NCBI RefSeq assembly: GCF_006517435.1
Contig: NZ_VHQG01000002.1
Location: forward strand, 636,727 to 700,726
Reading direction: 5' to 3'
DNA from: Schumannella soli
Lineage (GTDB): Bacteria > Actinomycetota > Actinomycetes > Actinomycetales > Microbacteriaceae
DNA length: 64,000 nt
Shown: in pieces, positions 54,119 through 62,513 of the stretch
Layout: the number at the start of each line of letters is the position of its first letter
Position numbering within the stretch: the first letter of the stretch is position 1
Program-made: the position numbers and the translations under genes
Notes under the pieces: model-generated
Told to the model about the DNA's origin: nothing
What the model saw: only the letters and a program-made list of their open reading frames with translations
Database searches by the model: none

Positions 54119-54475
54119 ATGCTCCTCTCCGACGTCCTCGCTGCTTCCGTCAGCTGGCAGCCCGACGCGGGCGACACGATCCTGCTCGCCGCCGACGCGG
54201 CCGAGCTGCCGGTGATCGAGACCCTCGTCGCGACCCTCCCCGTCCGCGCCCGCGGACGGATCTTCATCGAGGTCGAGAACGCGGATCAGATCGGGTATCT
54301 CGAGACTCCCGGCCGGGTGTGCGTCAGCTGGCTCGTGCGCGACCGCGGACAGTCGCTGCGCACGGCCGTGGACGCCTGGCTCGCCGAGATGCTTCCGCTG
54401 GAGCTCGAGCGCGAGCACCGCGTCTATGCGTGGATCGCGGGCGATGCGGCCGCGCACGCCATCACCTCGGCCTGA
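54119..54475 (+). CDS. Free-standing SIP-domain protein, iron-regulated
   Basis: A 118-residue protein equal to the C-terminal NAD(P)H-binding half of siderophore-interacting proteins: GDTILLAADAAELPVIETLVATLP, then GRIFIEVENADQIGYLE and the final HRVYAWIAGDAAAHA. The N-terminal FAD-binding half found in ViuB-like ferric-siderophore reductases is missing, so it may act with a separate flavoprotein or only bind. Expression is probably raised under iron limitation via the box at 54093. Confidence 0.75.
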   Translation: MLLSDVLAASVSWQPDAGDTILLAADAAELPVIETLVATLPVRARGRIFIEVENADQIGYLETPGRVCVSWLVRDRGQSLRTAVDAWLAEMLPLELEREHRVYAWIAGDAAAHAITSA

Positions 54476-54543
54476 GCCGGCCTGTCGCTCTCGGCACACC
54501 CCCGGGACGACATCGACCGGGTCTCAGGGGCTCGTCGCCGACG

Positions 54544-55341
54544 TCAGTCTCGCGTGAGGAACTCCACGCCCGCCTCGCGGAACTCGCGCGCCACCGGGGC
54601 GTTGAAGTGGTTGCGCCGGGGGATCTCCACGAACTCGCCGAGCGGCGTCGCGGCGGCGAGCGCCTTCGACTTCGCCAGGATCCCGTCGTCGCTGCCGGTC
54701 GCGAACAGCACCGGCTGACGCGGCGGATCGGCCGGATCCGGCTGCAGCCCGCCCCGCATGCCGCCCACGAGCGCCACGAGCGCCGCGAGATCGTTGCCGG
54801 CGACGCCGCTCGCCATCGTGATGTAGCCCTGGGTGAGCCGATCCTCGACCGGGGTGCCGTGCTCGACGAAGGCCCGCGCCTCATCCACCCGGAAGCGCGT
54901 GAGCGGGTCGCCGTCGGGGATGCCACCCAGCACGAGGCGGGTGAGGCGCTCGGGGATCTCGAGCGCCGCGTGCCAGCCGACGCGGGCGCCCAGCGAGTAG
55001 CCGACGTAGACGCCGTCGTCGATCATGTACGTGTCGAGCACGTCGACGACGTCGCCGACGAGCGCCTGCATCGAGTAGCTCGCGCTCTCGTGCGGGCGGG
55101 CGCTCGCGCCGTGGCCGCGCTGGTCGAGGGCGATCACCCGGAATCCGGCGCGCGTGAGCTCGCGCACCCATCCCGTCGCGAGCCAGTTCGCCCGAGCGCT
55201 CGACGCGAAGCCGTGCACCGCGAGCACCGCGGGCGCGGTGTCATCCAACCCGGCCGCCTCGCCGAAGTCGTAGGTCGCGATGGCGAGACCGTCGCGGGAC
55301 ATCACGGAGCGCGGAGCGGGACTGTCGGGAACGAGGCTCAC
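54544..55341 (-). CDS. Alpha/beta hydrolase
   Basis: A 265-residue hydrolase with HGFASSARANW at the oxyanion position, nucleophile elbow GYSLGAR, DQRGHGAS and a C-terminal Asp and His (GSDDGILAKSK, RRNHFNAPV). Start GTG 55341 is chosen instead of the longer TTG frame since TAGCGT at 55350-55355 overlaps the TTG and ends 8 bases before the GTG. It lies 20 bp after the SDR gene in the same direction. Substrate unknown. Confidence 0.82.
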   Translation of the reverse strand: MSLVPDSPAPRSVMSRDGLAIATYDFGEAAGLDDTAPAVLAVHGFASSARANWLATGWVRELTRAGFRVIALDQRGHGASARPHESASYSMQALVGDVVDVLDTYMIDDGVYVGYSLGARVGWHAALEIPERLTRLVLGGIPDGDPLTRFRVDEARAFVEHGTPVEDRLTQGYITMASGVAGNDLAALVALVGGMRGGLQPDPADPPRQPVLFATGSDDGILAKSKALAAATPLGEFVEIPRRNHFNAPVAREFREAGVEFLTRD

Positions 55342-55361
55342 GTGCGACAACGCTAGCGGCG

Positions 55362-56168
55362 TCAGGGGATGCGCGACGCCAGCCGCTCGAGCGACTCCCA
55401 GAGCTTCGCGCCCTCGGCCGGGTCCTGCGCCTGCGCCGACAGCCGGCCGAAGGGCTTCATCCGGTCGAAGTAGGTGCCGTTAGGGATGCCGGGAAGCTCG
55501 GCGGTGGCCAGGAAGATCAGGGGAGAGGCGCCCTCCTCGGGGCTGCCGGCGACCTGCGCGACGACCGGGGCGAGCGGGCTCACGTCGAGGCCGGCGAATC
55601 GACTCGCGATGAAGCCCGGATGGAAGGAGTAGCTCTCGAGGCCGGTGCGCGCCGCGAGTTCCTTCGCCAGCATGATGTCGGCGCGCTTCGCGGCGCCGTA
55701 GGCCGACCAGCCGCCCACCCAGGGGCGTCCGGCGCGGGAGGGGTTGATCGCATTCACTCGGCCGAAGGCCTGCGCGACGCTGCCGGTGAACAGCACGCGC
55801 GTTCCGTTCTCGACCAGCTTCGGCAGGAGCTCGGTCGTGAGCACGAACGGCGCGAGCACGTTGCGCTGCCAGGTGAGGTCGACGCCGTCGGCGGTCTGCT
55901 CGCGACGGTCGACGAGTCCGCCCGCGTTGTTGGCGAGCACGTCGATGCGCTCGTGCTGCTCGGCGAGGTCGCGGGCGAGGCGGCGCACATCCGCGATCGA
56001 GTCGAAGTCGGCGAGGTGGTGCGGCGCGTCGATGCGCTCGGCGACCTCGCGCGTGCGCTGCGGATCGCGGCCCACCACGACGATCTCGTGTCCCTCGGCG
56101 GCGAGGGCCAGCGCCGCGGCACGTCCGATGCCCGAGCTGGCGCCCGTGATCACGATGGTCTTGCTCAT
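55362..56168 (-). CDS. SDR family oxidoreductase, retinol-dehydrogenase-like
   Basis: A 268-residue short-chain dehydrogenase with TGASSGIGRAA (7-17), NNAGG, a catalytic Ser in LFTGSVAQ and YGAAKRADIM. The pattern with GRDPQRT after strand 2 suggests NADP. Relatives are the WWOX/retinol-dehydrogenase-like SDRs of bacteria with unknown substrates. It overlaps the upstream gene stop by ATGA. Confidence 0.87.
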   Translation of the reverse strand: MSKTIVITGASSGIGRAAALALAAEGHEIVVVGRDPQRTREVAERIDAPHHLADFDSIADVRRLARDLAEQHERIDVLANNAGGLVDRREQTADGVDLTWQRNVLAPFVLTTELLPKLVENGTRVLFTGSVAQAFGRVNAINPSRAGRPWVGGWSAYGAAKRADIMLAKELAARTGLESYSFHPGFIASRFAGLDVSPLAPVVAQVAGSPEEGASPLIFLATAELPGIPNGTYFDRMKPFGRLSAQAQDPAEGAKLWESLERLASRIP

Positions 56169-56620
56169 GTGTCGGCGTACCCTCCGTCGGCCAGACCCGC
56201 CTCGATCTCGAAGCGGTTGCCGCGGGCGTCGTGCCCGGCGGCGAAGTAGAGCGGGATGAACGCGAGGCCGTAGCGACGCCACTGCGCCCGGTGCACGGCC
56301 TCGTGTCGCAGCACCCGCTCGGCGACGTTATCGCGGGTGAGGTAGATCGCGCCGATGGTCGTGCCGCCGCGGCCGAACGCCCAGCTGGGAAGCCCCGCGC
56401 ACACGACCACGCCGCCCTCGGAGCGCGGGGCGGGGGAGAGCAGCAGCGCCGCTCCCCAGATCCAGCCGGCGGCGGTCGCGACGCCGTAGCCGGCGAGCGC
56501 GACCGGACGCCAGAGCAGCAGGGCGCGCAGCCAGCGCACGCGCGCGGCCGTGGAGCAGAGCCGAGAGAGGCGGAGCTCGGCCGGCGTCAGGGGGTCGGGC
56601 GCCCGAAGGTCTCGAGCCAT
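56165..56620 (-). CDS. Small membrane protein with HEAVH metalloprotease-like motif
   Basis: A 151-residue protein with one or two hydrophobic segments (about 36-62) and then VLRHEAVHRAQWRRYG (HExxH at about 106-110) and, 28 residues later, NRFEIEA with a Glu in the place of a third zinc ligand. That spacing is compatible with a gluzincin-like zinc site, but no known family is recognised with certainty and activity is unproven. The start overlaps the end of the flavoprotein disulfide reductase gene by 34 bp and its stop overlaps the SDR start, so all are one operon. Confidence 0.6.
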   Translation of the reverse strand: MARDLRAPDPLTPAELRLSRLCSTAARVRWLRALLLWRPVALAGYGVATAAGWIWGAALLLSPAPRSEGGVVVCAGLPSWAFGRGGTTIGAIYLTRDNVAERVLRHEAVHRAQWRRYGLAFIPLYFAAGHDARGNRFEIEAGLADGGYADT

Positions 56621-58011
56621 CGCAGCCACACCTCGCTGACCGTCGGGTACGGCGGCACCGAGTGCCATAGCCGTGAGATCGGCACCTCGCCGACGATCGC
56701 GATCGTGGCCGCCTGCAGCAGCTCGCCGACGGCCGGGCCGACGAAGGTCGCGCCGACGATGACCTCGCGCTGCGCATCCACGATCGCCCGCGCCTGCCCG
56801 CGGTAGTCGTCGGACACGGTGGAGGCGCCGGCGACCCAGGAGAGGTCGTAGTCGAGCACGCGCACCTCGAGCCCGGCGTCGGTCGCCTGCTTCTCGGTCA
56901 GGCCGACAGAGGCGACCTCGGGATGCGAGAAGACGACCTGGGGCACGGCGCTGTGATCGGCGGTCGCGACGTGCGCACCCCACGGGGCGTCGTCGACGGC
57001 CGTGCCCTTCGCGCGCGCGGCGATGACGTCACCGGCGGCGCGCGCCTGGTACTTGCCCTGATGCGTCAGCAGCGCGCGGTGGTTGACGTCGCCGACGCCG
57101 TAGAGCCAGTCGACGCCGCGCACGCGGAGCGTGTCGTCGACGTCGAGCCAGGCGCCCGGCTCGAGTCCGATCGTCTCGAGGCCCAGGTCGCCGGTGTGCG
57201 GCACGCGGCCGGTCGCGACGAGCACGGTGTCGGCGCGCACGGTCGTTCCGTCGCTCAGCTCGAGCACCGCATCCTCGCCCTCGCGTCGGGCCGCCACCAG
57301 GTCGGCGCCGGTCTTCACGGTGACGCCGAGCTCGCGCAGGCCCTCCGCCACGGCCTCGCCGGCGAAGGGCTCGAGCCCGCCGAGCAGGCCGCTGCGGGCG
57401 ATCACGGTCACCTCGCTGCCGAAGCCGGCGTAGGCGGTCGCCATCTCGACGCCCACGACGCCGCCGCCGATCACGGCGAGTCGGGCGGGGATCTCGTGCG
57501 CGCTCGTCGCCTCCCGGCTGGTCCAGGGCTTCAGGTCGAGCAGGCCGGGCACATCCGGCAGCAGCGCGGCTGAGCCGGTCGCCGCGACGATCGCGTGCCG
57601 CGCGGTGATGCGGGTCTCGGCGCCATCCTCGGCGGTGACGACGATCTCCCGTTCGCCCGTGATGCGGGCATGGCCGCGCACCAGATCGATTCCGGCGCCG
57701 TTCAGCCACTCGACCTGCGAGGAGTCGCTCCAGTCGTGCGTCATCGCATCCCGGCGGCGCAGCACTCCGGCGACGTCGAGCTCGCCGGTCACGGCCTGCT
57801 TCGCGCCGTCGACGGCCCGCGCCTCGCGCAGCACGGCCGCACTGCGCAGCAGGGCCTTCGAGGGCATGCACGCCCAGTACGAGCATTCGCCGCCGACGAG
57901 CTCGGCCTCGACGATGACGGTCTCCAGGCCGCCCTGCACGGTGCGGTCGGCGACGTTCTCGCCGACAGCGCCGGCTCCGATCACGATGACATCGGTCTCA
58001 CGGGTCTGCAT
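56587..58011 (-). CDS. Pyridine nucleotide-disulfide oxidoreductase, mercuric-reductase/Lpd-like
   Basis: A 474-residue FAD/NAD(P) reductase: IGAGAVGENVADR for FAD, the redox pair Cys43-x4-Cys48 in GGECSYWACMPSK, NAD(P) motif VIGGGVVGVEMA and VATGRVPHTGDLG. The CSYWAC pair is characteristic of the actinobacterial subgroup, whose substrate is not lipoamide-specific. The C-terminal dimerisation domain lacks the Lpd HxHPT motif (it has FVGPAVGELLQAATIAIVGEVPISRLWHSVPPYPT, with HSVPPYPT). TAGCGT at 58018-58023 ends 6 bases before the ATG. Confidence 0.9.
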   Translation of the reverse strand: MQTRETDVIVIGAGAVGENVADRTVQGGLETVIVEAELVGGECSYWACMPSKALLRSAAVLREARAVDGAKQAVTGELDVAGVLRRRDAMTHDWSDSSQVEWLNGAGIDLVRGHARITGEREIVVTAEDGAETRITARHAIVAATGSAALLPDVPGLLDLKPWTSREATSAHEIPARLAVIGGGVVGVEMATAYAGFGSEVTVIARSGLLGGLEPFAGEAVAEGLRELGVTVKTGADLVAARREGEDAVLELSDGTTVRADTVLVATGRVPHTGDLGLETIGLEPGAWLDVDDTLRVRGVDWLYGVGDVNHRALLTHQGKYQARAAGDVIAARAKGTAVDDAPWGAHVATADHSAVPQVVFSHPEVASVGLTEKQATDAGLEVRVLDYDLSWVAGASTVSDDYRGQARAIVDAQREVIVGATFVGPAVGELLQAATIAIVGEVPISRLWHSVPPYPTVSEVWLRWLETFGRPTP

Positions 58012-58113
58012 GCGCTCACGCTACGGGCAGTCGGGGTGCTGTCACCGGGGGATCGGGGCGCGCTCAGGAAGCTGTCGAGTTGCGAAGCCTTCGAGCGGGA
58101 GCGGCTGTCGAAC

Positions 58114-58947
58114 TCAGACGGCGGGCGCGTCGGCGCCGCCGCGGGCCAGCGCGCCGATGATGCGCAGCAGGGTGCCGGCGTCGTCGGTGATCGCGTCGGC
58201 GTCGGCGGGGGAGTACTGCGTGAGCCCGGCCCCGGCCAGCGTGAAGCGCGCGCGGACCGCGCGGATGGCGGCGAGCAGCGCGTCCGAGCTCACGCCGAAG
58301 GGCTCGGGGTCGCCGATGCCGCGCAGCTCCGCCGGGTCGAGCACGTCCACGTCGACGTGCAGGTACACGCTCGTCGCGCCGGTGGCGGCGATCGCGGCGA
58401 CGAGCGCGGTCGGATCGGCGAGTCGGTCGGCGCGCACCAGCGGAACGTGCTGCTCGGCGATCCACTCGTCCTCGGCGGGGTCGACGCTCCGGGTGCCCGC
58501 GAGCACGACGCGCGCCGGGTCGATCACGCCGTCGTCGGCGAGCGCGCGCAGCACCATGCCGTTGAAGTCGCCGCTCGGCGACGCACCGACGTCGTTGGCG
58601 TCGGGGTGCGCGTCGAACCAGACGATCGCCGGGGCGGCGGCGTCGCCCGCCCGTCGCACCGCGTGGGCGACAGCGGCGTACTCCGCGGCGCAGTCGCCGC
58701 CGACCAGCACGACCGGATCGGTCAGCGGCGCGACCGCCTCGGCGAAGCGCTCGCGCACCAGCCGCAGCGAGCTGAAGCGGTGGATGCCGGTGCCCTCGCG
58801 ATCGCCGGCCTCGAGCGGCACGTCGAGGGTCGTGGTCGATCCGGGCGGCAGGTCCTCGCGGATCGCGAGCGCCCCGTCGACGAGGCGCATCGCCCGCGCG
58901 GAACCGGATCCCTGCCACTCGGGCACGACGATGAAGCTCACGGCCAT
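58114..58947 (-). CDS. Arginase/ureohydrolase-family protein with GGDC motif
   Basis: A 277-residue ureohydrolase-fold protein. Metal-ligand motifs DAHPDAN (Asp112, His114, Asp116) and VDVDVLDP (Asp199, Asp201) are complete, but the first manganese ligand His of GGDH is Cys86 in VGGDCAAEY. So it is either an arginase-like enzyme with altered metal binding or acts on a different guanidine or formimino substrate. TACAGT at 58954-58959 ends 6 bases before the ATG. Confidence 0.85.
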   Translation of the reverse strand: MAVSFIVVPEWQGSGSARAMRLVDGALAIREDLPPGSTTTLDVPLEAGDREGTGIHRFSSLRLVRERFAEAVAPLTDPVVLVGGDCAAEYAAVAHAVRRAGDAAAPAIVWFDAHPDANDVGASPSGDFNGMVLRALADDGVIDPARVVLAGTRSVDPAEDEWIAEQHVPLVRADRLADPTALVAAIAATGATSVYLHVDVDVLDPAELRGIGDPEPFGVSSDALLAAIRAVRARFTLAGAGLTQYSPADADAITDDAGTLLRIIGALARGGADAPAV

Positions 58948-58988
58948 GCGGTCACTGTATTCCCGTCCGGATCGCGCCCGCCGCCGGC

Positions 58989-59741
58989 CTACCCGAGGCG
59001 CAGGTCGACCGGCGCGGCGACGACCGCCCGGACCGAGCCGTCGTCGAGCACGATCCGCACCGCGGCGAGCGCACGGTAGTCACCCTCCGCGAGCTCCGCG
59101 CCCGCGCAGTCGACGGTCTCGATCGAGACCGGCACCTCGACCGACTGACCGGGCTGCAGATCGACCTCGATGACCGACTGGATGTCGGGGCCCGTGTGCA
59201 CTGCGACGAACCGCCCGTCGCGGGCCAGCCCCGCCGCGGCGACGGCCGGTGTCGTGCCGCGCACCGCCACCGATCCGGTGTTGGTCAGGGTCGCCACGCC
59301 GGTGCGGCTCCCGTCGGCGTCCGCCGCGCGATCGAGCCCGAGCTCGAGACGGAGACCGGTGCCCGAAGCGGGCGGCGTCGCGGCGCCGCAGCGCAGCAGC
59401 TCGACGCCGCCCGACGCCGTCGTGCCGTCGTCGCCGTGGTCGAGCGGACGCGGGGATCCGCTTCCGCGCTCGGGCGTCAGTCCCTGATCCTCGGGGGCGC
59501 CCGACGCGGCGGAGTCGGCCGACCCGGCGCTCGATGAGCCGGCGCTCCCGCCCGCGAACACGACGGCGCCGACCGCCGGCACCGCCAGCCCGATCACGAG
59601 CAGACCTGCCGCACCCCCGACGAGGGCGAGGCGCGGTGCCCGGCGGCGGCGCGCCCGACGCAGCACCGCCGTCACGTCGATGCGCGAGGTCGGATCGTCG
59701 TCGCCGTCCTGCAGGCGCGACCGCAGTTCAGACTCGTCCAC
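58989..59741 (-). CDS. Probable membrane anti-sigma factor partner of the ECF sigma
   Basis: A 250-residue protein with an N-terminal cytoplasmic segment of about 36 residues, one transmembrane helix (about 37-62) and an extracytoplasmic Ser/Gly-rich linker followed by a beta-rich domain with two cysteines (C118 and C226 region). No zinc ZAS motif is present. Position directly after, and overlapping by 14 bp, an ECF sigma gene, and the topology, suggest a membrane anti-sigma or sensor. GTG start with GGAGGA. Confidence 0.65.
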   Translation of the reverse strand: MDESELRSRLQDGDDDPTSRIDVTAVLRRARRRRAPRLALVGGAAGLLVIGLAVPAVGAVVFAGGSAGSSSAGSADSAASGAPEDQGLTPERGSGSPRPLDHGDDGTTASGGVELLRCGAATPPASGTGLRLELGLDRAADADGSRTGVATLTNTGSVAVRGTTPAVAAAGLARDGRFVAVHTGPDIQSVIEVDLQPGQSVEVPVSIETVDCAGAELAEGDYRALAAVRIVLDDGSVRAVVAAPVDLRLG

Positions 59742-60318
59742 GGCGGTCCTCCTCCCGGCGCGCAGCGCGCCGTCCCTCGCGCGGCGATGCCGCGGGCGCG
59801 GCCGTGCCGAGCCGATCCTCGACCGTCCCGTCGTCGGCGAGCGCGATCGCCATCTTCGCCAGCCCGTCGCTGAGGTACCGCTTCACGGTGCCTGGGCTGA
59901 TACGCAGCGTCGCCGCAATGTCGTCGACCTTGAGGTCGTCGTAGTAGCGCAGCACCAGACAGGCGCGTTCGCGTGGCGACAGCCGTTCGAGCTCGCGGTG
60001 CAGATCGAGGCGCGCATCCACCCCGCCGCTCGGGGCGGGAGTCTCATCGGGGCGGTACTCGAGCGGCGCGATCGCCCGCCAGCGGGTCGCGCGACGGGCC
60101 CGGTCGAGCCACAGGGTCATGATCGCGCGGCGCACGTAGGGCTCGGCGTTGTCGACCGTGTAGCCGTTACGCAGCCGTCCGAAGGTCTTGACCAGCGCGT
60201 CCTGCACGAGATCCGCCGCCTCGTCGCGTCGGCCGCTGACGAGCGTGGCGTAGCGGATCAGCGCCTCGCCGCGCACGCGCACGAGCTCGGCGACCACCGC
60301 CTCCCAGTCACGCGCCAC
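59728..60318 (-). CDS. ECF sigma factor, SigE-family (actinobacterial)
   Basis: A 196-residue ECF sigma. Region 2 has LVSGRRDEAADLVQDALVKTFGRL and region 4 LSPRERACLVLRYYDDLKVDDIAATLRISPGTVKRYLSDGLAKM, matching the SigE family of actinobacteria. Start: GTG 60318 is preferred over GTG 60327 because a GGAGG lies 8 bases upstream. The last 40 residues are basic and low-complexity. An ECF-type promoter lies directly upstream. Confidence 0.88.
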   Translation of the reverse strand: MARDWEAVVAELVRVRGEALIRYATLVSGRRDEAADLVQDALVKTFGRLRNGYTVDNAEPYVRRAIMTLWLDRARRATRWRAIAPLEYRPDETPAPSGGVDARLDLHRELERLSPRERACLVLRYYDDLKVDDIAATLRISPGTVKRYLSDGLAKMAIALADDGTVEDRLGTAAPAASPREGRRAARREEDRRGRV

Positions 60319-60323
60319 GCGCC

Positions 60324-60395
60324 GCACCTCCGTCGTCGGGCAGAAGCCGGATCAGGCTCCTCACCCTCTCAGACGACGGAGGTGCGGGAAACGTT
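60324..60395 (-). promoter_or_regulatory. ECF-type promoter and SD-complementary inverted repeat
   Basis: On the minus strand AACGTT (60395-60390) and TCTGA (60373-60369) are 16 bases apart, close to the ECF/RpoE-type consensus GAACTT-N16-TCTGA. A perfect 14-bp inverted repeat, GCACCTCCGTCGTC (60385-60372) and GACGACGGAGGTGC (60337-60324), has the -10 region as its upstream arm and the GGAGG ribosome binding site as its downstream arm. Autoregulation is inferred. Confidence 0.6.
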
Positions 60396-60428
60396 GGGAC
60401 GCGCAGGAATCGGTCGGGCCGCCGTGCC

Positions 60429-62378
60429 TCAGGCGGCGGCCGGCGCGGCGCCGGACGCGTCGTGCTGCTCGCGCTCGGCGACGACCGCGATGTGCTCGCG
60501 GGCGATCGCCAGCTGACGCTTCAGCTTCGCCGGCACGCGGTCGCCGAAGCCGGCGAAGAAGCGCTCCGTGTCGTCGAGCTCCGCCGTCCACGCGGTCGCG
60601 TCGACCGCGAACAGCTTGTCGATCGCGCCGTCGGGCAGCTCGAGGCCGTCGAGCGGCAGCGAATCGGCCGTGGGCGTCCAGCCGAGCGGTCCGGCGACCG
60701 CGGGAGCGGCGCCATTCACCCGGTCGAGGATCCACGCGAGAACACGGCTGTTCTCCGAGAAGCCCGGCCAGAGGAACGAGCCGTCGTCGTCCTTGCGGAA
60801 CCAGTTGACCTGGAAGATGCGCGGCACCCGGCCGCTGCGGCGCAGCTGGTCGCCCACGTTCAGCCAGTGCTGCCAGTGGTCGGCCATGTTATAGCCGCAG
60901 AACGGGGCCATCGCGAACGGATCGCGACGCAGTTCCCCGATGGTGCCCTCGGCGGCCGCCGTGCGCTCCGAAGAGATCGTGGCGCCCAGGTAGACACCGT
61001 GATCCCAGTCGCGCGCCTCTACCACCAAGGGCACGTTGGTTGCACGGCGGCCGCCGAAGATGATCGCGTCGATGGTGACGCCGGCGGGGTCCTCCCAGTC
61101 GTCCGACATCGTCGGGCACTGGGCGGCCGCCACCGTGAAACGGGAGTTCGGATGCGCGGCGGGGCGGTCGGCGGACGGCGTCCACGACTCTCCCTGCCAG
61201 TCCGTGAGGTGCGACGGCGGCGTGTCCGTCAGCCCCTCCCACCAGACGTCGCCCTCATCGGTGAGCGCGACGTTCGTGAAGACCGTGTTTCCCCAGAGGG
61301 TGTCGACCGCGGTCTGGTTGGTCGACGCGCCGGTGCCCGGCGCGACGCCGAAGAAGCCGGCCTCGGGGTTGATCGCCTTGAGGCGACCCCAGGCGTCGGG
61401 GGCGAGCCAGGCGATGTCGTCGCCGACCGTCTCGACCTCCCAGCCGGGGATCGAGGGGCGCAGCATCGCGAGGTTCGTCTTGCCGCAGGCGCTCGGGAAC
61501 GCGGCGGCGACGTGGAAGACGCGACCGCGCGGGTTGGTGACCTTGAGCAGCAGCATGTGCTCGGCCAGCCAGCCCTCGTCGCGGGCCATCGCGCTCGCGA
61601 TGCGCAGGGCGAAGGCCTTCTTCGCGAGCAGGGCGTTGCCGCCGTAGGCGGAGCCGTACGACCAGATCTCGCGCGACTCGGGGAAGTGCGAGATGTACTT
61701 GGTCTCGTTGCTCGGCCATGCGACATCCACCTCGCCCGGCGCGAGCGGGGCGCCGACCGTGTGCACGGCGCGCACCCAGTCGGTGCCCGGCGTGATGCGC
61801 TGCAGGGCCTCGGCGCCGAGGCGGGTCATGATGCCGGTGCTGACGGCGACGTAGGGGGAGTCGGTGACCTGCACGCCGAACCGCGAGAGCGGGCTGTCGA
61901 GCGGACCCATCGAGAAGGGGAGGACGTACATCGTGCGTCCGCGCATCGCGCCGTCGGCGAGGCCGCCGAGGGTGGCGCGCATCTCGTCCGGCGCGATCCA
62001 GTTGTTGCTGGGGCCGGCATCCGCCTCGTGCTCGCTGCAGATGAAGGTGCGCGACTCGACGCGGGCGACGTCGGCGGGGTGACTGCGCGCGAGGAAGCTG
62101 TAGGGGCGCAGCTCGGGGTTGAGCTGCACGAGCGTGCCCTGGGCGACCATCTTGCGGTTCAGCTCGTCGCGCTCGCGCTGCGAGCCGTCGCACCAGACGA
62201 CCGTGTCGGGCGTGAAGAGATGGGCGAGCTGCTCGACCCAGGCGACGATCTCGGGGTTCGTGCCGTCCGGCGCGAGCGCCCAGCTGGCGTCGTGCACGGT
62301 GTCGTCGTGCACCGCGTCGGCGTCGGCCTCGGCCTCCGGAGTGGTGGCGATGGTCTCGGTCGATTCGAGCAGAGTCAC
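60429..62378 (-). CDS. pckG: Phosphoenolpyruvate carboxykinase (GTP)
   Basis: A 649-residue GTP-dependent PEPCK converting oxaloacetate and GTP to PEP in gluconeogenesis. [13 protein letters not shown] contains the catalytic Cys and P-loop; [11 protein letters not shown] and [12 protein letters not shown] are family motifs. Start GTG 62378 has GAGAGGA at 62389-62395 about 10 bases upstream; another GTG at 62387 is possible. Divergent from a RamB/PrpR-like regulator. Confidence 0.96.
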   Translation of the reverse strand: MTLLESTETIATTPEAEADADAVHDDTVHDASWALAPDGTNPEIVAWVEQLAHLFTPDTVVWCDGSQRERDELNRKMVAQGTLVQLNPELRPYSFLARSHPADVARVESRTFICSEHEADAGPSNNWIAPDEMRATLGGLADGAMRGRTMYVLPFSMGPLDSPLSRFGVQVTDSPYVAVSTGIMTRLGAEALQRITPGTDWVRAVHTVGAPLAPGEVDVAWPSNETKYISHFPESREIWSYGSAYGGNALLAKKAFALRIASAMARDEGWLAEHMLLLKVTNPRGRVFHVAAAFPSACGKTNLAMLRPSIPGWEVETVGDDIAWLAPDAWGRLKAINPEAGFFGVAPGTGASTNQTAVDTLWGNTVFTNVALTDEGDVWWEGLTDTPPSHLTDWQGESWTPSADRPAAHPNSRFTVAAAQCPTMSDDWEDPAGVTIDAIIFGGRRATNVPLVVEARDWDHGVYLGATISSERTAAAEGTIGELRRDPFAMAPFCGYNMADHWQHWLNVGDQLRRSGRVPRIFQVNWFRKDDDGSFLWPGFSENSRVLAWILDRVNGAAPAVAGPLGWTPTADSLPLDGLELPDGAIDKLFAVDATAWTAELDDTERFFAGFGDRVPAKLKRQLAIAREHIAVVAEREQHDASGAAPAAA

Positions 62379-62483
62379 GCGGGTCACATCCTCTCGGCGC
62401 TGTGGTCGTCGGCGGGGAAGATTTCCCGCTTGAGTCGATCCTGCGCGCCGGATGCGGCAGTCGATGCGCGAATATCGGCTAAA

Positions 62484-62495
62484 GAATCTGGATTC
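62484..62495. promoter_or_regulatory. Putative operator in the pckG/regulator divergent region
   Basis: GAATC-TG-GATTC is a 12-base inverted repeat in an AT-rich patch, upstream of the regulator -10 box TATTCT (62502-62507), which ends 6 bases before its ATG. It is placed to control one or both divergent genes. The known RamB motif AATTTGCAAA is not present. Confidence 0.5.
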
Positions 62496-62513
62496 CTTCG
62501 CTATTCTTCGGGC

